Origin: Agelas oroides
Lineage: Eukaryota > Porifera > Demospongiae > Agelasida > Agelasidae
Assembly: GCA_949130485.1 (NCBI GenBank)
Contig: OX422192.1
Span: 2,732,085 to 2,796,084 of the forward strand
Direction of reading: 5' to 3'
DNA: 64,000 nt
Shown: in pieces, positions 9,901-23,800 of the stretch
Layout of the letters: every line of letters starts with the position of its first letter
Position numbering within the stretch: the stretch's first letter is position 1
The notes under the pieces: generated by a model
Database searches by the model: none
Seen by the model: only the letters and a program-made list of their open reading frames with translations
What the model was told of the DNA's origin: nothing
Position numbers and translations under genes: made by a program

Positions 9901-12900
9901 CGACCCGACTCTACCTAACTCTACCACACTGTACCCTGGCTCGACCCAACTCTACCTCACTCTACCACACTCTACCCTGGATCGACCCGACTCTACCTCA
10001 CTCTACGACGCTCAACCCTGGCTTGACCCGACTCTACCTCACTCTACCACACTCTACCCTGGCTCGACACGACTCTACCTCACTCTACCACACTCTATCC
10101 CGACTCTACCTCACTCTACCACACTTTACCCTGGCTGGACCCGACTCTACCTCACTCTACCACACTCTACACTGGCTGGACCCGACTCTACCTCACTCTA
10201 CGACACTCTACCCAGACTCGACCCGACTCTACCTCACTCTACCACACTTTACCCTGGCTCGACCCGACTCTACCTCACTCTACCACACTCTACCATGGCT
10301 CGATCCAACTCTACCTCAATCTACCACACTCTACCCCGAGTCTACCTCCCTCTACCACACTCTACCCTGGCTCGACCCGACTCTACCTCACTCTACCACA
10401 CTCTACACTGACTCGACTCGACTCTACCCGACTCTACCACACTCTAACCCTACTCTACCTGAATGTACCACACTCTACGCCGACTCTACCTCCCTCTACC
10501 ACACTCTACCCTGGCTCGACCCGACTCTACCTCACTCTACCACACTCTACCATGGCTCGATCCGACTCTACCTCAATCTACCACACTCTACCCCAACTCT
10601 ACCTCCCTCTACCACACTCTACCCTCGCTCGACCCGACTCTACATCACTCTACCACACTCTACACTGACTCGACTCAACTCTACCTGACTCTACCACACT
10701 ATACCCCTACTCTACCTCAATCTACCACACTCTACCCCGACTCTACCTCCCTCTACCACACTCTACCCTGGCTCGACCAGACTCTACCTCACTCTACCAC
10801 ACTCTACCCTGGCTAGACACGACTCTACCTCACTCTACCACACTCTACCCCGACTCTGCCTCACTCTACCACACTCTACCCTGGCTCGACCCGATTCTAC
10901 CTCACTCTACCACACTCTACCCTGGCTCGACCCGAATCTACCTCACTTTACCACAATCTACCCTGGCTCGACCCTACTTTACCTCACTCTACCACACTCT
11001 ACCCTGCCTCGACCCGACTGTACCTCACTCTACCACACCCTACCCTTGCTCGACCCAACTCTACCTCACTCTCCCACACTCTACACTGGCTAGACCTAAC
11101 TCTACCTGACTCTACCACACTCTACCCTGACTCGACCCGACTCTACCTCACTCTACCACGCTCTACCCTGGCTCGACCCGACTCTACCTCACTCTACCAT
11201 ACTCTACCCTGATGCGACACGAGTCTACCTCACTCTACCACACTCTACCCCGACTCTACCTCACTCTACCACACTTTACCCTTCCTCGACCCGACTCTAC
11301 CTCACTCTACCACACTCTACCATGGCTCGATCCGACTCTAGCTCAATCTACCACACTCTACCCGGACTCTACCTCCCTCTACCACACTCTACCCTGGCTC
11401 GACCTGAGTATACCTCACTCTACCACACTCTACACTGACTCGACTCGACTCTACCTGACCCTACCACACTCTACCCCTACTCTACCTCAATCTACCACAC
11501 TCTACCCCGACTCTATCTCCCTTTACCACACTCTACCCTGGCTCGACCCGACTCTACCTCACTCTACCACACTCTATCATGGCTCGATCCGACTCTACCT
11601 GAATCTACCACACTCTACCCCAACTCTACCTCCCTCTACCACACTCTACCCTGGCTTGACCCGACTCTACATCACTCTACCACACTCTACACTGACACGA
11701 CTCGACTCTACCTGACACTAACACACTCTACCCCTACTCTACCTCAATCTACCACACTCTATCCCGACTCTCCCTCACTCTACAATACTCTACCCTGGCT
11801 CGACCCGACTCTACATCACTCTTCCACACTCTACCCTGGCTCGACCCGACTCTACCTCACTCTACCACACTCTACCCTGGCTAGACCCTACTCTACCTCA
11901 CTCTACCACACTCTACCCCTCCTCTACCTCACTCTACCACAATCTACACTGGCTCGACCCGACTCTACCTCACTCTACCACTCTCTACCCTGGCTCGACC
12001 TGACTCTACCACACTCTACAACACTCTACCATGGCTCGACCCGACTCTACCTCACTCTACCACACTCTACCTTTGCTGGACCCGACTCAACCTCAATCTA
12101 CCACACTCTACCCTTGCTCGACCCGACCCTACATCACTCTACTACACTCTACCCAGACTGTACCTCACTCTACCACACTCTACGCTGGCTCGACCCGACT
12201 CTACCTCACTCTACCACATTCTACCCTTACTCGACCCGACTCTACCTCACTGTACCACACTCTACCCTGGCTCGACCCGACTCTACCTCACTCCACCACA
12301 CTCTACCCTCCCTCGACCCGATTCTACCTCACTCTACCACACTCTACCTTGGCTCGACCCGACTCTACCTCACTCTACCACACTCTACCCTGGCTCGACC
12401 CTACTCTACCTCACTCTACCACACTCTACCCTGGTTCGACACGACTCTACCTCACTCTACCACACTCTACCCTGGCTTGACCCGACTCTCCCTCACTCTA
12501 CCACACTCTACCATGGCTAGAACCGACTCCACCTCACTCTACCACCCTATACGCCGAGTCTACCTCACTCTTCCACACTCTACCCTGGCTCGACCCGACT
12601 CTACCTCACTCTCCCACACTCTACCCTGGCTCGACCTAACTCTACCTCACTCTACCCTGGCTCGACCCGACTCTACCTCACTCTACTACACTTTACCCTG
12701 ACTCGACACGACTCTACCTCACTCTACCACACTCTACCCCGACTCTACCTCACTCTACCACACTTTACCCTGGCTCGACCCGACTCTACCTCACTCTACC
12801 ACATTCTACCCTTACTCGACCCGACTCTACCTCACTCTACCACGCTCTACCCTGGCACAACCCGACTCTACCTCACTCTACAACACTCTACCCTGACTCG

Positions 12901-15165
12901 ACACGACTCTACCTCACTCTACCACACTTTACCCTTGCTCGACCCGACTCTACCTCACTGTACCACACTCTACCATGGCTCGATCCGACTCTACCTCAAT
13001 CTACCACACTCTACCCCGACTCTACCTCCCTCTACCACACTCTACCCCAGCTCGACCTGATTCTACGTCACTCTACCACACTCTACACTGACTCGACTCG
13101 ACTCTGCCTGACCCTACCACACTCTACCACTACTCTACCTCAATCTACCACACTCTACCCCAACTCTATCTCCCTCAACCACACTCTACCCTGGCTCGAC
13201 CCGACTCTACCTCACTCTACCACACTCTACCATGGCTCGATCCGACTCTACCTGAATCTACCACACTCTACCCCGACTCTACCTCCCTCCACCACACTCT
13301 ACCCTGGCTCGACCCGACTCTACTTCACTCTACCACACTCTACACTGACTCGACTCGACTCTACCTGACTCTACCACACTCTACCCCTACTCTACCTCAA
13401 TCTACCACACTCTACCCCGACTCTACCTCCCTCTACCACACTCTACCCTGGCTCGACCCGACTCTACCTAACTCTACCACACTGTACCCTGGCTAGACCC
13501 GACTCCACCTCACTCTACCACCCTATACGCCGACTCTACCTCACTCTTCCACACTCTTCCCTGGCTCGACCCGACTCTACCTCACTCTACCACACTCTAC
13601 ACTGGCTCGACCCGACTCTACCTCACTCTACCACTCTCTACCCTGGCTCGACCTGACTCTACCACACTCTACAACACTCTACCATGGCTCGACCCGACTC
13701 TACCTCACTCTACCACACTCTACCTTTGCTGGACCCGACTCAACCTCAATCTACCACACTCTACCCTTGCTCGACCCGACCCTACATCACTCTACCACAC
13801 TCTACCCAGACTGTAACTCAATCTACCACACTCTACGCTGGCTCGACCCGACTCTACCTCACTTTACCACACTCTACCCTGGCTCGACCCGACTCTTCCT
13901 CACTCTACCACACTCTACCCTGGCACAACCCGACTCTACCTCACTCTACCACACTCTACCCTGGCTCGACCCGATTCTACCTCACTCTACCACACTCTAC
14001 CCTGGCTCGACCCGACTCTACCTCACTCTACCACAATCTTCCCTGGCTCGACCCTACTCTACCTCACTCTACCACACTCTACCCTGGCTCGACCCGACTC
14101 TACCTCACTCTACCACACCCTACCCTTGCTCGACCCGACTCTACCTCACTGTACGACACTCTACCCTGGCTCGACACGACTATACCTCACTCTACCACTC
14201 TCTACCCTGACTAGACTAGACTCTAACTCACTCTACCACACTCTACCCTGGCTCGACCCAACTCTACCTCACTCTACCACACTCTACCCTGGCTCGACCC
14301 GACTCTACCTCACTCTACGACGCTCAACCCTGGCTCGACCCGACTCTACCTCACTCTACCACACTCTACCCTGGCTCGACACGACTCTACCTCACTCTAC
14401 CACACTCTATCCCGACTCTACCTCACTCTACCACACTTTACCCTGGCTGGACCCGACTCTACCTCACTCTACCACACTCTACACTGGCTGGACCCGACTC
14501 TACCTCACTCTACGACACTCTACCCAGACTCGACCCGACTCTACCTCACTCTACCACACTTTACCCTGGCTTGACCCGACTCTACCTCACTCTACCACAC
14601 TCTACCATGGCTCGATCCAACTCTACCTCAATCTACCACACTCTACCCCGAGTCTACCTCCCTCTACCACACTCTACCCTGGCTCGACCCGACTCTACCT
14701 CACTCTACCACACTCTACACTGACTCGACTCGACTCTACCCGACTCTACCACACTCTAACCCTACTCTACCTGAATGTACCACACTCTACGCCGACTCTA
14801 CCTCCCTCTACCACACTCTACCCTGGCTCGACCCGACTCTACCTCACTCTACCACACTCTACCATGGCTCGATCCGACTCTACCTCAATCTACCACACTC
14901 TACCCCAACTCTACCTCCCTCTACCACACTCTACCCTCGCTCGACCCGACTCTACATCACTCTACCACACTCTACACTGACTCGACTCAACTCTACCTGA
15001 CTCTACCACACTATACCCCTACTCTACCTCAATCTACCACACTCTAACCCGACTCTACCTCCCTCTACCACACTCTACCCTGGCTCGACCAGACTCTACC
15101 TCACTCTACCACACTCTACCCTGGCTAGACACGACTCTACCTCACTCTACCACACTCTACCCCGA
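6965..15165 (+). repeat. Satellite B tandem duplication of a 3.9 kb block (second copy about 4.3 kb)
   Basis: The block at about 6965-10851 is followed directly by a second copy at about 10852-15165. Matching variants occur in order: GACTCTGCC (6965 and 10852), a GATGCGACACGAG unit (about 7284 and 11212), CCATGGCTAGAACCGACTCC (8394 and 12511), CACAATCTTCCC (CTTCCC at 9449 and 14038) and CACTCTATCCCGAC (TATCCC at 10096 and 14408). Offsets shift along the block (3887, 3928, 4370, 4117, 4589, 4312), so several large internal insertions and deletions, and partial re-duplications, postdate the copying. The 3887 to 3928 change is one extra 41 bp unit near 11020. This is the most diverged of the large duplications in the window. 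Confidence 0.8.
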
Positions 15166-17884
15166 CTCTACCTCACTCTACCACACTCTACACTGGCTCG
15201 ACCCGACTTTACACTGACTCTACCTCACTCTACCACACTCTACCCCGACTCTACCTCACTCTACCACTCTCTACCCTGGCTCGACCCGACTCTACCACAC
15301 TCTACCACACTCTACCCTGGCTCGACCCGACTTTACCTCACTCTACCACACTCTACCCTTGCTGGACCCGACTCAACCTCAATATACCACACTCTACCCT
15401 TGCTCGACCCGATCCTACATAACTCTACCACACTCTACCCAGACTGTACCTCACTGTACCACACTCTACCCAGACTGTACCTCACTGTACCACACTCTAC
15501 CCTCCTTAGACCCGACTCTACCTCACTTTACCACACTCTACCGTGGCTCGATCCGACTCTCCCTCACTCTACCACACCCTACCCTGACTCGATCCGACTC
15601 TACAGCAATCTACCACACTCTAACCCGACTCTACCTCCCTCTACCACACTAAACCCTGACTCAACACGAGTCTACCTCACTCTAGCACACCCTACCCTGG
15701 CTCGACCCGACTCTACCTCACTCTACCACCCAATACGCCGACTCTACCTCACTCTACCACACTCTAACCTGGCTCGACCCGACTCTACCTCACTCTACCA
15801 CAATCTACCCTGGCTCGACCCTACTCTGCCTCACTCTACCACACTCTACCCCGACTCTACCTCACTCTACCACACTAAACCCTGGCTCAACACGAGTCTA
15901 CCTCAGTCTAGCACACCCTACCCTGGCTCGACCCGACTCTACCTCACTCTACCACCCAATACGCCGACTCTACCTCACTCTACCACACTCTAACCTGGCT
16001 CGACCCGACTCTACCTCACTCTACCACAATCTACCCTGGCTCGACCCTACTCTGCCTCACTCTACCACACTCTACCCCGACTCTACCTCACTCTACCACA
16101 CTCTACCCTGGCTCGACCCGACTCTACCTCACTCTACCACACTCTACCCTTCCTCGACCCGACTCTACCCCACTGTACTACACTCTACCCTGGCTCGACC
16201 CGACTCTACCTCACTCTACAACATTCTACCCTCCCTCGACCCGACCCTACCTCACTCTACCACACTCTACCCTGGCTAGACCCAATTCTCCCTCACTCTA
16301 CCACACTCTACCCTGGCTAGACCCTACTCTACCTCACTCTACCACACTCTACCCTAGCTCGACCCGACTCTACCTCACTCTACCACACTCTACCCTGGCT
16401 CGACACGACTCCACCTCACTCTACCACACTCTACCCCGACTCTACCTCACTCTACCACACTCTACCCTGGCTCGACCCGACTCTACCTCACTCTACCACA
16501 CTCTACACTGACTCGACTCGACTCTACCTGACTCTACCACACCCTACCCCTACTCTACCTCAATCTACCACACCCTACCCCGATTCTACCTCACTCTACC
16601 ACACTCTACCCTGGCTCGACCCGACTCTACCTCACTCTACCACACTCTACCCTGACTCGACACGACTCTACCTCACTTTACCACACTCTACCCTGGCTTG
16701 ACCCGACTCTCCCTCACTCTACCACACTCTACCCTGGCTAGACCCGACTCCACCTCACTCTACCACCCTATACGCCGACTCTACCTCACTCTTCCACACT
16801 CTACCCTGGGTCGACCCGACTCTACCTCACTCTACCACACTCTACCCTGGCTAGACCCTACTCTACCTCACTCTACCACACACTACCCCGACCCTACCTC
16901 ACTCTACCACACTCTACACTGGCTCGACCCGACTCTACCTCACTCTACCACACTCTACCCACGCTCGAGCCGACTCTACCTCACTGTACCACACTCTACC
17001 CTGGCTCGACCCGACTCTACCTCAGTCTACCACACTCTACCCCGACTATACCTCACTCTACCACACTCTACCCTGGATCGACCCGACTCTACCTCACTCT
17101 ACCACACTCTACCCTGGCTCGACCCAACTCTACCTCACTCTACCACACTCAACCATGGCTTGACCGGACTCTACCTCACTCTACCACACTCTACCCTGGC
17201 TCGACCCGACTCTACCTCACTCTACCACACTCTACCGTGGCTCGACCCGACTCTACCTCACTCTACCACCCTCTACCCTGGCTAGACACGACTCTACCTC
17301 AATCTTCCACACTCTACCACGACTCTACCTCACTCTTCCACAGTCTACCCTGTCTCGACCCGGCTCTGCCTCACTCTACCACACTCTACCCTGGCTCGAC
17401 CTGACTCTACCTCACTCTACCACACTCTACACTGGCTGGACCCGACTCTACCTCACTCTACCACACTCTACCCCGACTCTACCTCCCTCTACCACACCCT
17501 ACCCTGGCTCGACCTGACTGTACCTCACTCTACCACACTCTAACCTGACTCGACTCGACTCTACCTGACTCTACCACACTCTACCCTTACTCTACGTCAC
17601 TCTACCACACTCTACACCAACTCTACCTCACTCTACCACACTCTAATCTGGCTCGACCCGACTCTACCTCAGTCTACCATGCTCTACCCTGACTCGACCC
17701 GACTCTACCTCACTCTACCACACTCTACCCTGGCTCGACCCGACTCTACCTTACTCTACCACATTCTACCCTGGCTCGACCTGACTCTACCTTACTCTAC
17801 CACACTCTACCCTGGCTCGACCCTACTCTACCTCACTCTACCACACTCTACCCTGGCTCGATCCGAATCTACCTCACTCTACCA
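15166..17884 (+). repeat. Satellite B segment without a large duplication partner noticed
   Basis: Mostly L units with scattered S units. It shares individual variants with the preceding block (CACCCTATACGCC-type, AAACCCTGGCTCAACACG) but I found no long collinear copy elsewhere. It contains an exact 31 bp doubling near 15430-15490 (ACCCAGACTGTACCTCACTG twice in succession) and a 226 bp tandem duplication described separately. No gene is visible. Confidence 0.7.
15640..16091 (+). repeat. 226 bp tandem duplication in satellite B
   Basis: TCAACACGAG occurs at 15661 and 15887, each followed by TAGCACACCCTACCCTGG, a CACCCAATACGCCG variant and CTCTAACCTGG in the same order. The copies run about 15640-15865 and 15866-16091. 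A length of 226 bp equals four L units plus two S units. Confidence 0.85.
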
Positions 17885-20800
17885 CATTCTACCCAGACTC
17901 TACCTCACTCTACCACACTCTACCCTGGCTCGACCCGACTCAACCTCACTCTACCACACTCTAACATGGCTCGACCAAACTCTACATCACTCTACCACAC
18001 TTTACCCTGACTCTACCTCACTCTACCACACTCTACCCTGTCTCGACCCAACACTACCTCACTCTATCACACTCTACGCTGGCTCGACCCAACTCTACCT
18101 CACTCTACCACACTCTACACTGGCTCGACCCGACTTTACCTCACTCTACCATAGTCTAACGCGACTCTACCTCACTCTACCACACTCTACCCTGGCTTGA
18201 CCCGCATCTACCTAACTCTACCACACTCTACCCTGGATCGACCCGACTCTACCTCACTCTACCACACTCTACCCTGGCTCGACCCGACTCTACATCACTC
18301 TACTACACTCTACCCTGACTCTACCTCACCCTACCACACTCTACCCCGACTCAACCTCACTCTACCACACTGTACCACACTCTACCCTGGATCGACAAGA
18401 CTCTATCTCACTCTACCACAATCTACCCAGGCTAGACCCGTCTCTACCTCACCATACCACACTCTACCCTGGCTCGACCCGACTCTACCTCACTCTACCA
18501 CACTCTACACTGCCTCGACCCGACTCTACCTCACTCTATCATTCTCTGCCTTGCCTCAATCCCACTCTACCTCACTCTACCACACTCTATCCTGGCTCGA
18601 CCCGACTCTACCTCCGTCTACCACACTCTACCCTTGCTCGACCCGACTCTACCTCACTCTACCACACAAAACCAACCCTGGCTCGACCGGACTCTACCTC
18701 CCTCTACCACACTCTACCCTTGCTCGACCCGACTCTACCTCACTCTACCACACTCTACCCCGAATCTACCTCAGTCTACCACACTCTAACCTGGCTCGAC
18801 CGGACTATACCTCACTCTACTACACTCTACCCTGGCTCGACCCGACTCTACCTCACTCTACCACACTCTACCCTGGCTCGACCGGACTCTACCTCCCTCT
18901 ACCACACTCTACCCTTGCTCGACCCGACTCTACCTCACTCTACCACACTCTACCCCGAATCTACCTCAGTCTACCACACTCTATCCAGGCTCGACCCGAC
19001 TCTACCTCACTCTACCACACTCTACCATGGCTCGACCCGACTCTACCTCACTCTACCACACTCTACCCCGACTCTACCTCACTCTACCACACTCTATCCA
19101 GGCTCGACCCGACTGTACCTCACTCTACCACACTCTACCCTGGCTCGACCCGACTCTACCTCACTCTACCACACTCTACCCCGACTCTACCTCACTCTAC
19201 CTCACTCTACCACACTCTACCCCGACTCAACCTCACTCTACCACACTCTACACTGACTCTACCTCACTCTACCACACTCTACCCTGGTTCGATCCGACTC
19301 TACCTCACTCTACCACACTGTACCCTGGCTCGACCCGACTCTACCTCACTCCACCACACTCTACCCTGGCTCCACCCGACTCTACCTCACTCCACCACAC
19401 TCTACCCTGGCTCCACCTGACTCTACCTCACTCTACCACACTCTACCCTTGCTCAACCCGACTCTACCTCACTCTACCACACTTTACCCCGACTCTATCT
19501 CACTCTACGACACTCTACCACACTCTACCCCGACTCTACCTCACTCTACCACACTCTATCCAGGCTCGACCCGAATCTACCTCACTCTACCACACTCTAC
19601 GCTGGCTCGACCCGACTCTACCTCACTCTACCACACCCTACCCCGGCTCTACCTCACTCTACCACACACTACCCCACTCTACCTCACTCTACCACACTCT
19701 ACCCCGACTCTACCTCACTCTACCACACTCTACACTGACTCTACCTCACTCTACCACACTCTACCCTTGTTCGACCCGACTCTAACTCACTCTACCACAC
19801 TCTTCCCCGACTCTACATCATTCTACCACACTCTACACTGACTCTACCTCACTCAACCACACTCTACCCTGGTTTGACCCGACTCTAACTCACTCTACCA
19901 CACTCTACCCTGGCTCGAACCAACGAAACCTCACTCTACCACACCCTACCCAGACTCTACCTCACTCTACCACACTCTACCCCGACTCTACCTAAATCTA
20001 CCACACTCTACACTCACTCTACCTCATTCTACCACCCTCTTCCCTGGTTCAACTCGAGTCTACCTCACTCTACCACACAATTTTCCCCGACTCTACATCA
20101 CTCTACCACACTCTACACTGACTCTACCTCACTCTACCACACTCTACCCTGGTTCGACCCGACTCTAACTCACTCTACCACACTCTACCCTGCATCGACC
20201 CGACTCTACCTCACTCTACCACACCCTACCCCGACTCTACCTCACTCTACCACAGTCTACGCTGGCTCGACACTACTCTACCTCACTCTACCACACTCTA
20301 CGTTGGCTCGACCCGACTCAACCTCACTCTACCACACTCTACCCTGGCTCTACCCAAATATACCTCACTCTACCACACCCTACCCAGACTCTACCTCAGT
20401 CTACCACACTCTACCCCGACTCTACCTCACTCTATCACACTCTACCCCGTCTCTTCCTCACTCTACCACACTCTACCCTGGCTCGACCCGACTCTACCTC
20501 ACTCTACCACACTCTACCCCAACTCTACCTCACTGTACCGCCACTCTACCTCACTCTACCACACTCTACCTTGGCTAGGTCCGACTCTACCTCACTCTAG
20601 CAAACTCTACCCTGGCTCGACTGGACTCTGCCTCACTCTACCACACTCTACCATGGCTCGACCCGACTCTATCTCACTCTACCACACTCTACACTGACTC
20701 TACCTCGCTCTACCACACTCTACCCTGGTTCGACACGACTCTACCTCACTCTACCGCACTCTACCCTAGCTCGACCCGACTGTATCTCACTCTACCACAC

Positions 20801-23800
20801 TCTACTCCGACTCTACCTCACTCTACCACACTCTACCCCGACTCTACCTCACTCTACCACACTCTACCCCGACTCAACCTCACTCTATCACACTCTACAC
20901 TGACTCTACCTCTCTCTACCACACTCTACCCTGGTTCGACCCGAGTCTAACTCACTCTACCACACTCTACCCTGGCTCGATCCTACTCTACTTCACTCTA
21001 ACACACCCTACCCCGACTCTATGTCACTGTACCACACTCTACCCCGTCTCAACCTCAATCTACCACACTCTACACTGACTCTACCTCACTCTACCACACT
21101 CTACCCTGGTTCGACCCGAGGCTAACTCACTCTACCACACTCTACCCTGGCTCTACCCGACTCTACCTCACTCTACCACACTCTACCCTGACTCTACCTC
21201 ACTCTACCTCACTCTACCCCGTCTCTTCCTCACTCTACCACACTCTACCCTGGCTCGAACCGACTCTACCTCACTCTACCACACTCTACCCCAACTCTAC
21301 CTCACTCTACCCCCACTCTACCTCACTCTACCACACTCTACCCTGGCTATACCCGACTCTACCTCACTCTACCAAACTCTACCCTGGCTCGACTGGACTC
21401 TACCTCACTCTACCACACTCTACCATGGTTCGACCCGACTCTACCTCACTCTATCACACTCTACCCTGGCTCCACCCGACTCTACCTCACTCTACCACAC
21501 TCTACCCCGACTCTACCTCACTCTACCACACTGTACCCCGACTCTACCTCACTCTACCACACCCTACCCTGCTTCGACCCGACTCTAACTCACTCTACCA
21601 CACTCTGCCCTGGCTCGACCCGACTCTACCTCACTCTACCAAACTCTACCCTGGCTCGACTGGACTCTACCTCACTCTACCACACTCTACCATGGCTCGA
21701 CCCGACTTTACCTCACTGTATCACGCTCTACCTTGGCTCTACCCGACCCTACCTCACTCTACCACACTCTACCCCGACTCTACCTCACTCTACCACACTC
21801 TACCCAGGCTCGATCCGACTCAACCTTACTCTACCACACTCTATCCTGGCTCTACCCGACTCTACCTCACTCTACCCCACCCTACCCCGACTCTATCTCA
21901 TTCTACTACACTCAATCCCGACTCTACCTCACTCTACCACACTGTACCCTGGCTCGACCCGACTCTACATCACTCTACCACACTCTACCCTGGCTCCACC
22001 TGACTCTACCTCACTCTACCACACTCTACCCTGGCTCTACCCGACTCTACCTCACTCTACCACACTCTACCCCGACTCTACCTCACTCTACCACACTCTA
22101 CCCCGACTCTACCTCTCTCTACCACCCTCTATCCAGGCTCGATCCAACTCTACCTCACTCTACAACACTCTACCCTGGCTCGACCCGACTCTACCTCATT
22201 CTACCACACTGTACCCTGGCTCTACCCAACTCTACCTCACTCTACCCCACTCTACCCCGACTCTACCTCACTCTACCACACTCTACCCTGGCTCGACCCG
22301 ACTCTACCTCACTCTACCACACTGTACCCAGGCTAAACCTGACTCTACATCACTCTACCCCACCTTACCCCGACTCTACCTCACTCTACTACACTCAACC
22401 CCGACTCTACCTCACTCTACCACAATCTACCCCGACTCTACCTCACTCTACCACACTCTACCCCTACTCTACCTCACTCTACCACGCTCTACACTGACTC
22501 TACTTCACTCTACCACACTGTACACTGGTTCGACCCGAGTCTAACTCACTCTACCACACTCTACCCTGGCAAGACCCGACTCTACCTCACTCTACCACAC
22601 TCTACTCTGGCTCTACCCGACTATACCTCACTCTACCACACCCTACCGAGACTCTACCTCACACTACTACACTCTACGTTGGCTCGACTCAACTCTACCT
22701 CACTCTACCACACCCTACCCAGACTCTACCTCACTCTACCACACTCTACCCCGACTCTACCTCACTCTACCACACTCTACCCCGACTCTTCCTCACTCTA
22801 CCACAGTCTACCCTGGTTCGACCCTACTCCACCTCACTCTACCACACTCTACCCCAACTCTACCTCACTCTACCCCCACTCTACCTCATTCTACCACACT
22901 CTACCCTGGATAAACCTGACTCTACCTCACTCTACCACACTCTACCCTGGCTCAACCCGACTGTACCTCACTCTACCACACTCTACCCTGTCTCGACCCG
23001 ACTCTACCTCACTCTACCACACTCTACCCCGACTCTACCTTACTCTACTACACTCTACCCCAACTCCACCTCACTCTACCACACTCTACCCTAGCTCGAC
23101 CTGACTCTACCTCACCCTACCACAACCTACCCTGGCTCGACCCGACCCTACCTCACTCCACCCTCGCTCGACCCGACTCTAACTCACTCTACTGCACTCT
23201 ACCCCGACTCTACCTCACTCTACCACACTCTACCCTGACTCTACCTCACTCTACCACACTCTACCCTGGCTCAACCCTACTCTACCTCACTCTACCAAAC
23301 TCTACCTTGACTCGTCCCGACTCTACCTCACTCTACCAAACTCTACCCTAGCTCGACTGGACTCTACCTCACTCTACCACACTCTACCCTGGCTCGACCC
23401 GACTGTACCTCCTCCACCACACTCTACCCTGTCTCGACCAGACTCTACATCACTCTACCATACTCTACCCCGACTCTACCTCACTCTGCTACACTCTACC
23501 ACACTCAACCCCGACTCTACCTCACTCTACCGCGGGTGTACCTCACTATACCACACTCTACCCTGGCTCGACCCGACTCTACCTCACTCTACCACACTCT
23601 ACCCTTGCTCTACCCAACTCTACCTCACTCTACCTCAATCTACCCCGACTCTACCTCACTCTACCACACTCTACCCCTACTCTACCTCACTCTACCACAC
23701 TCTACACTGACTCTACTTCACTCTACCACACTCTACCCTGATTCGACCCGAGTGTAACTCACTCTACCACATTCTACCCAGACTCTACCTCACTCTACCA

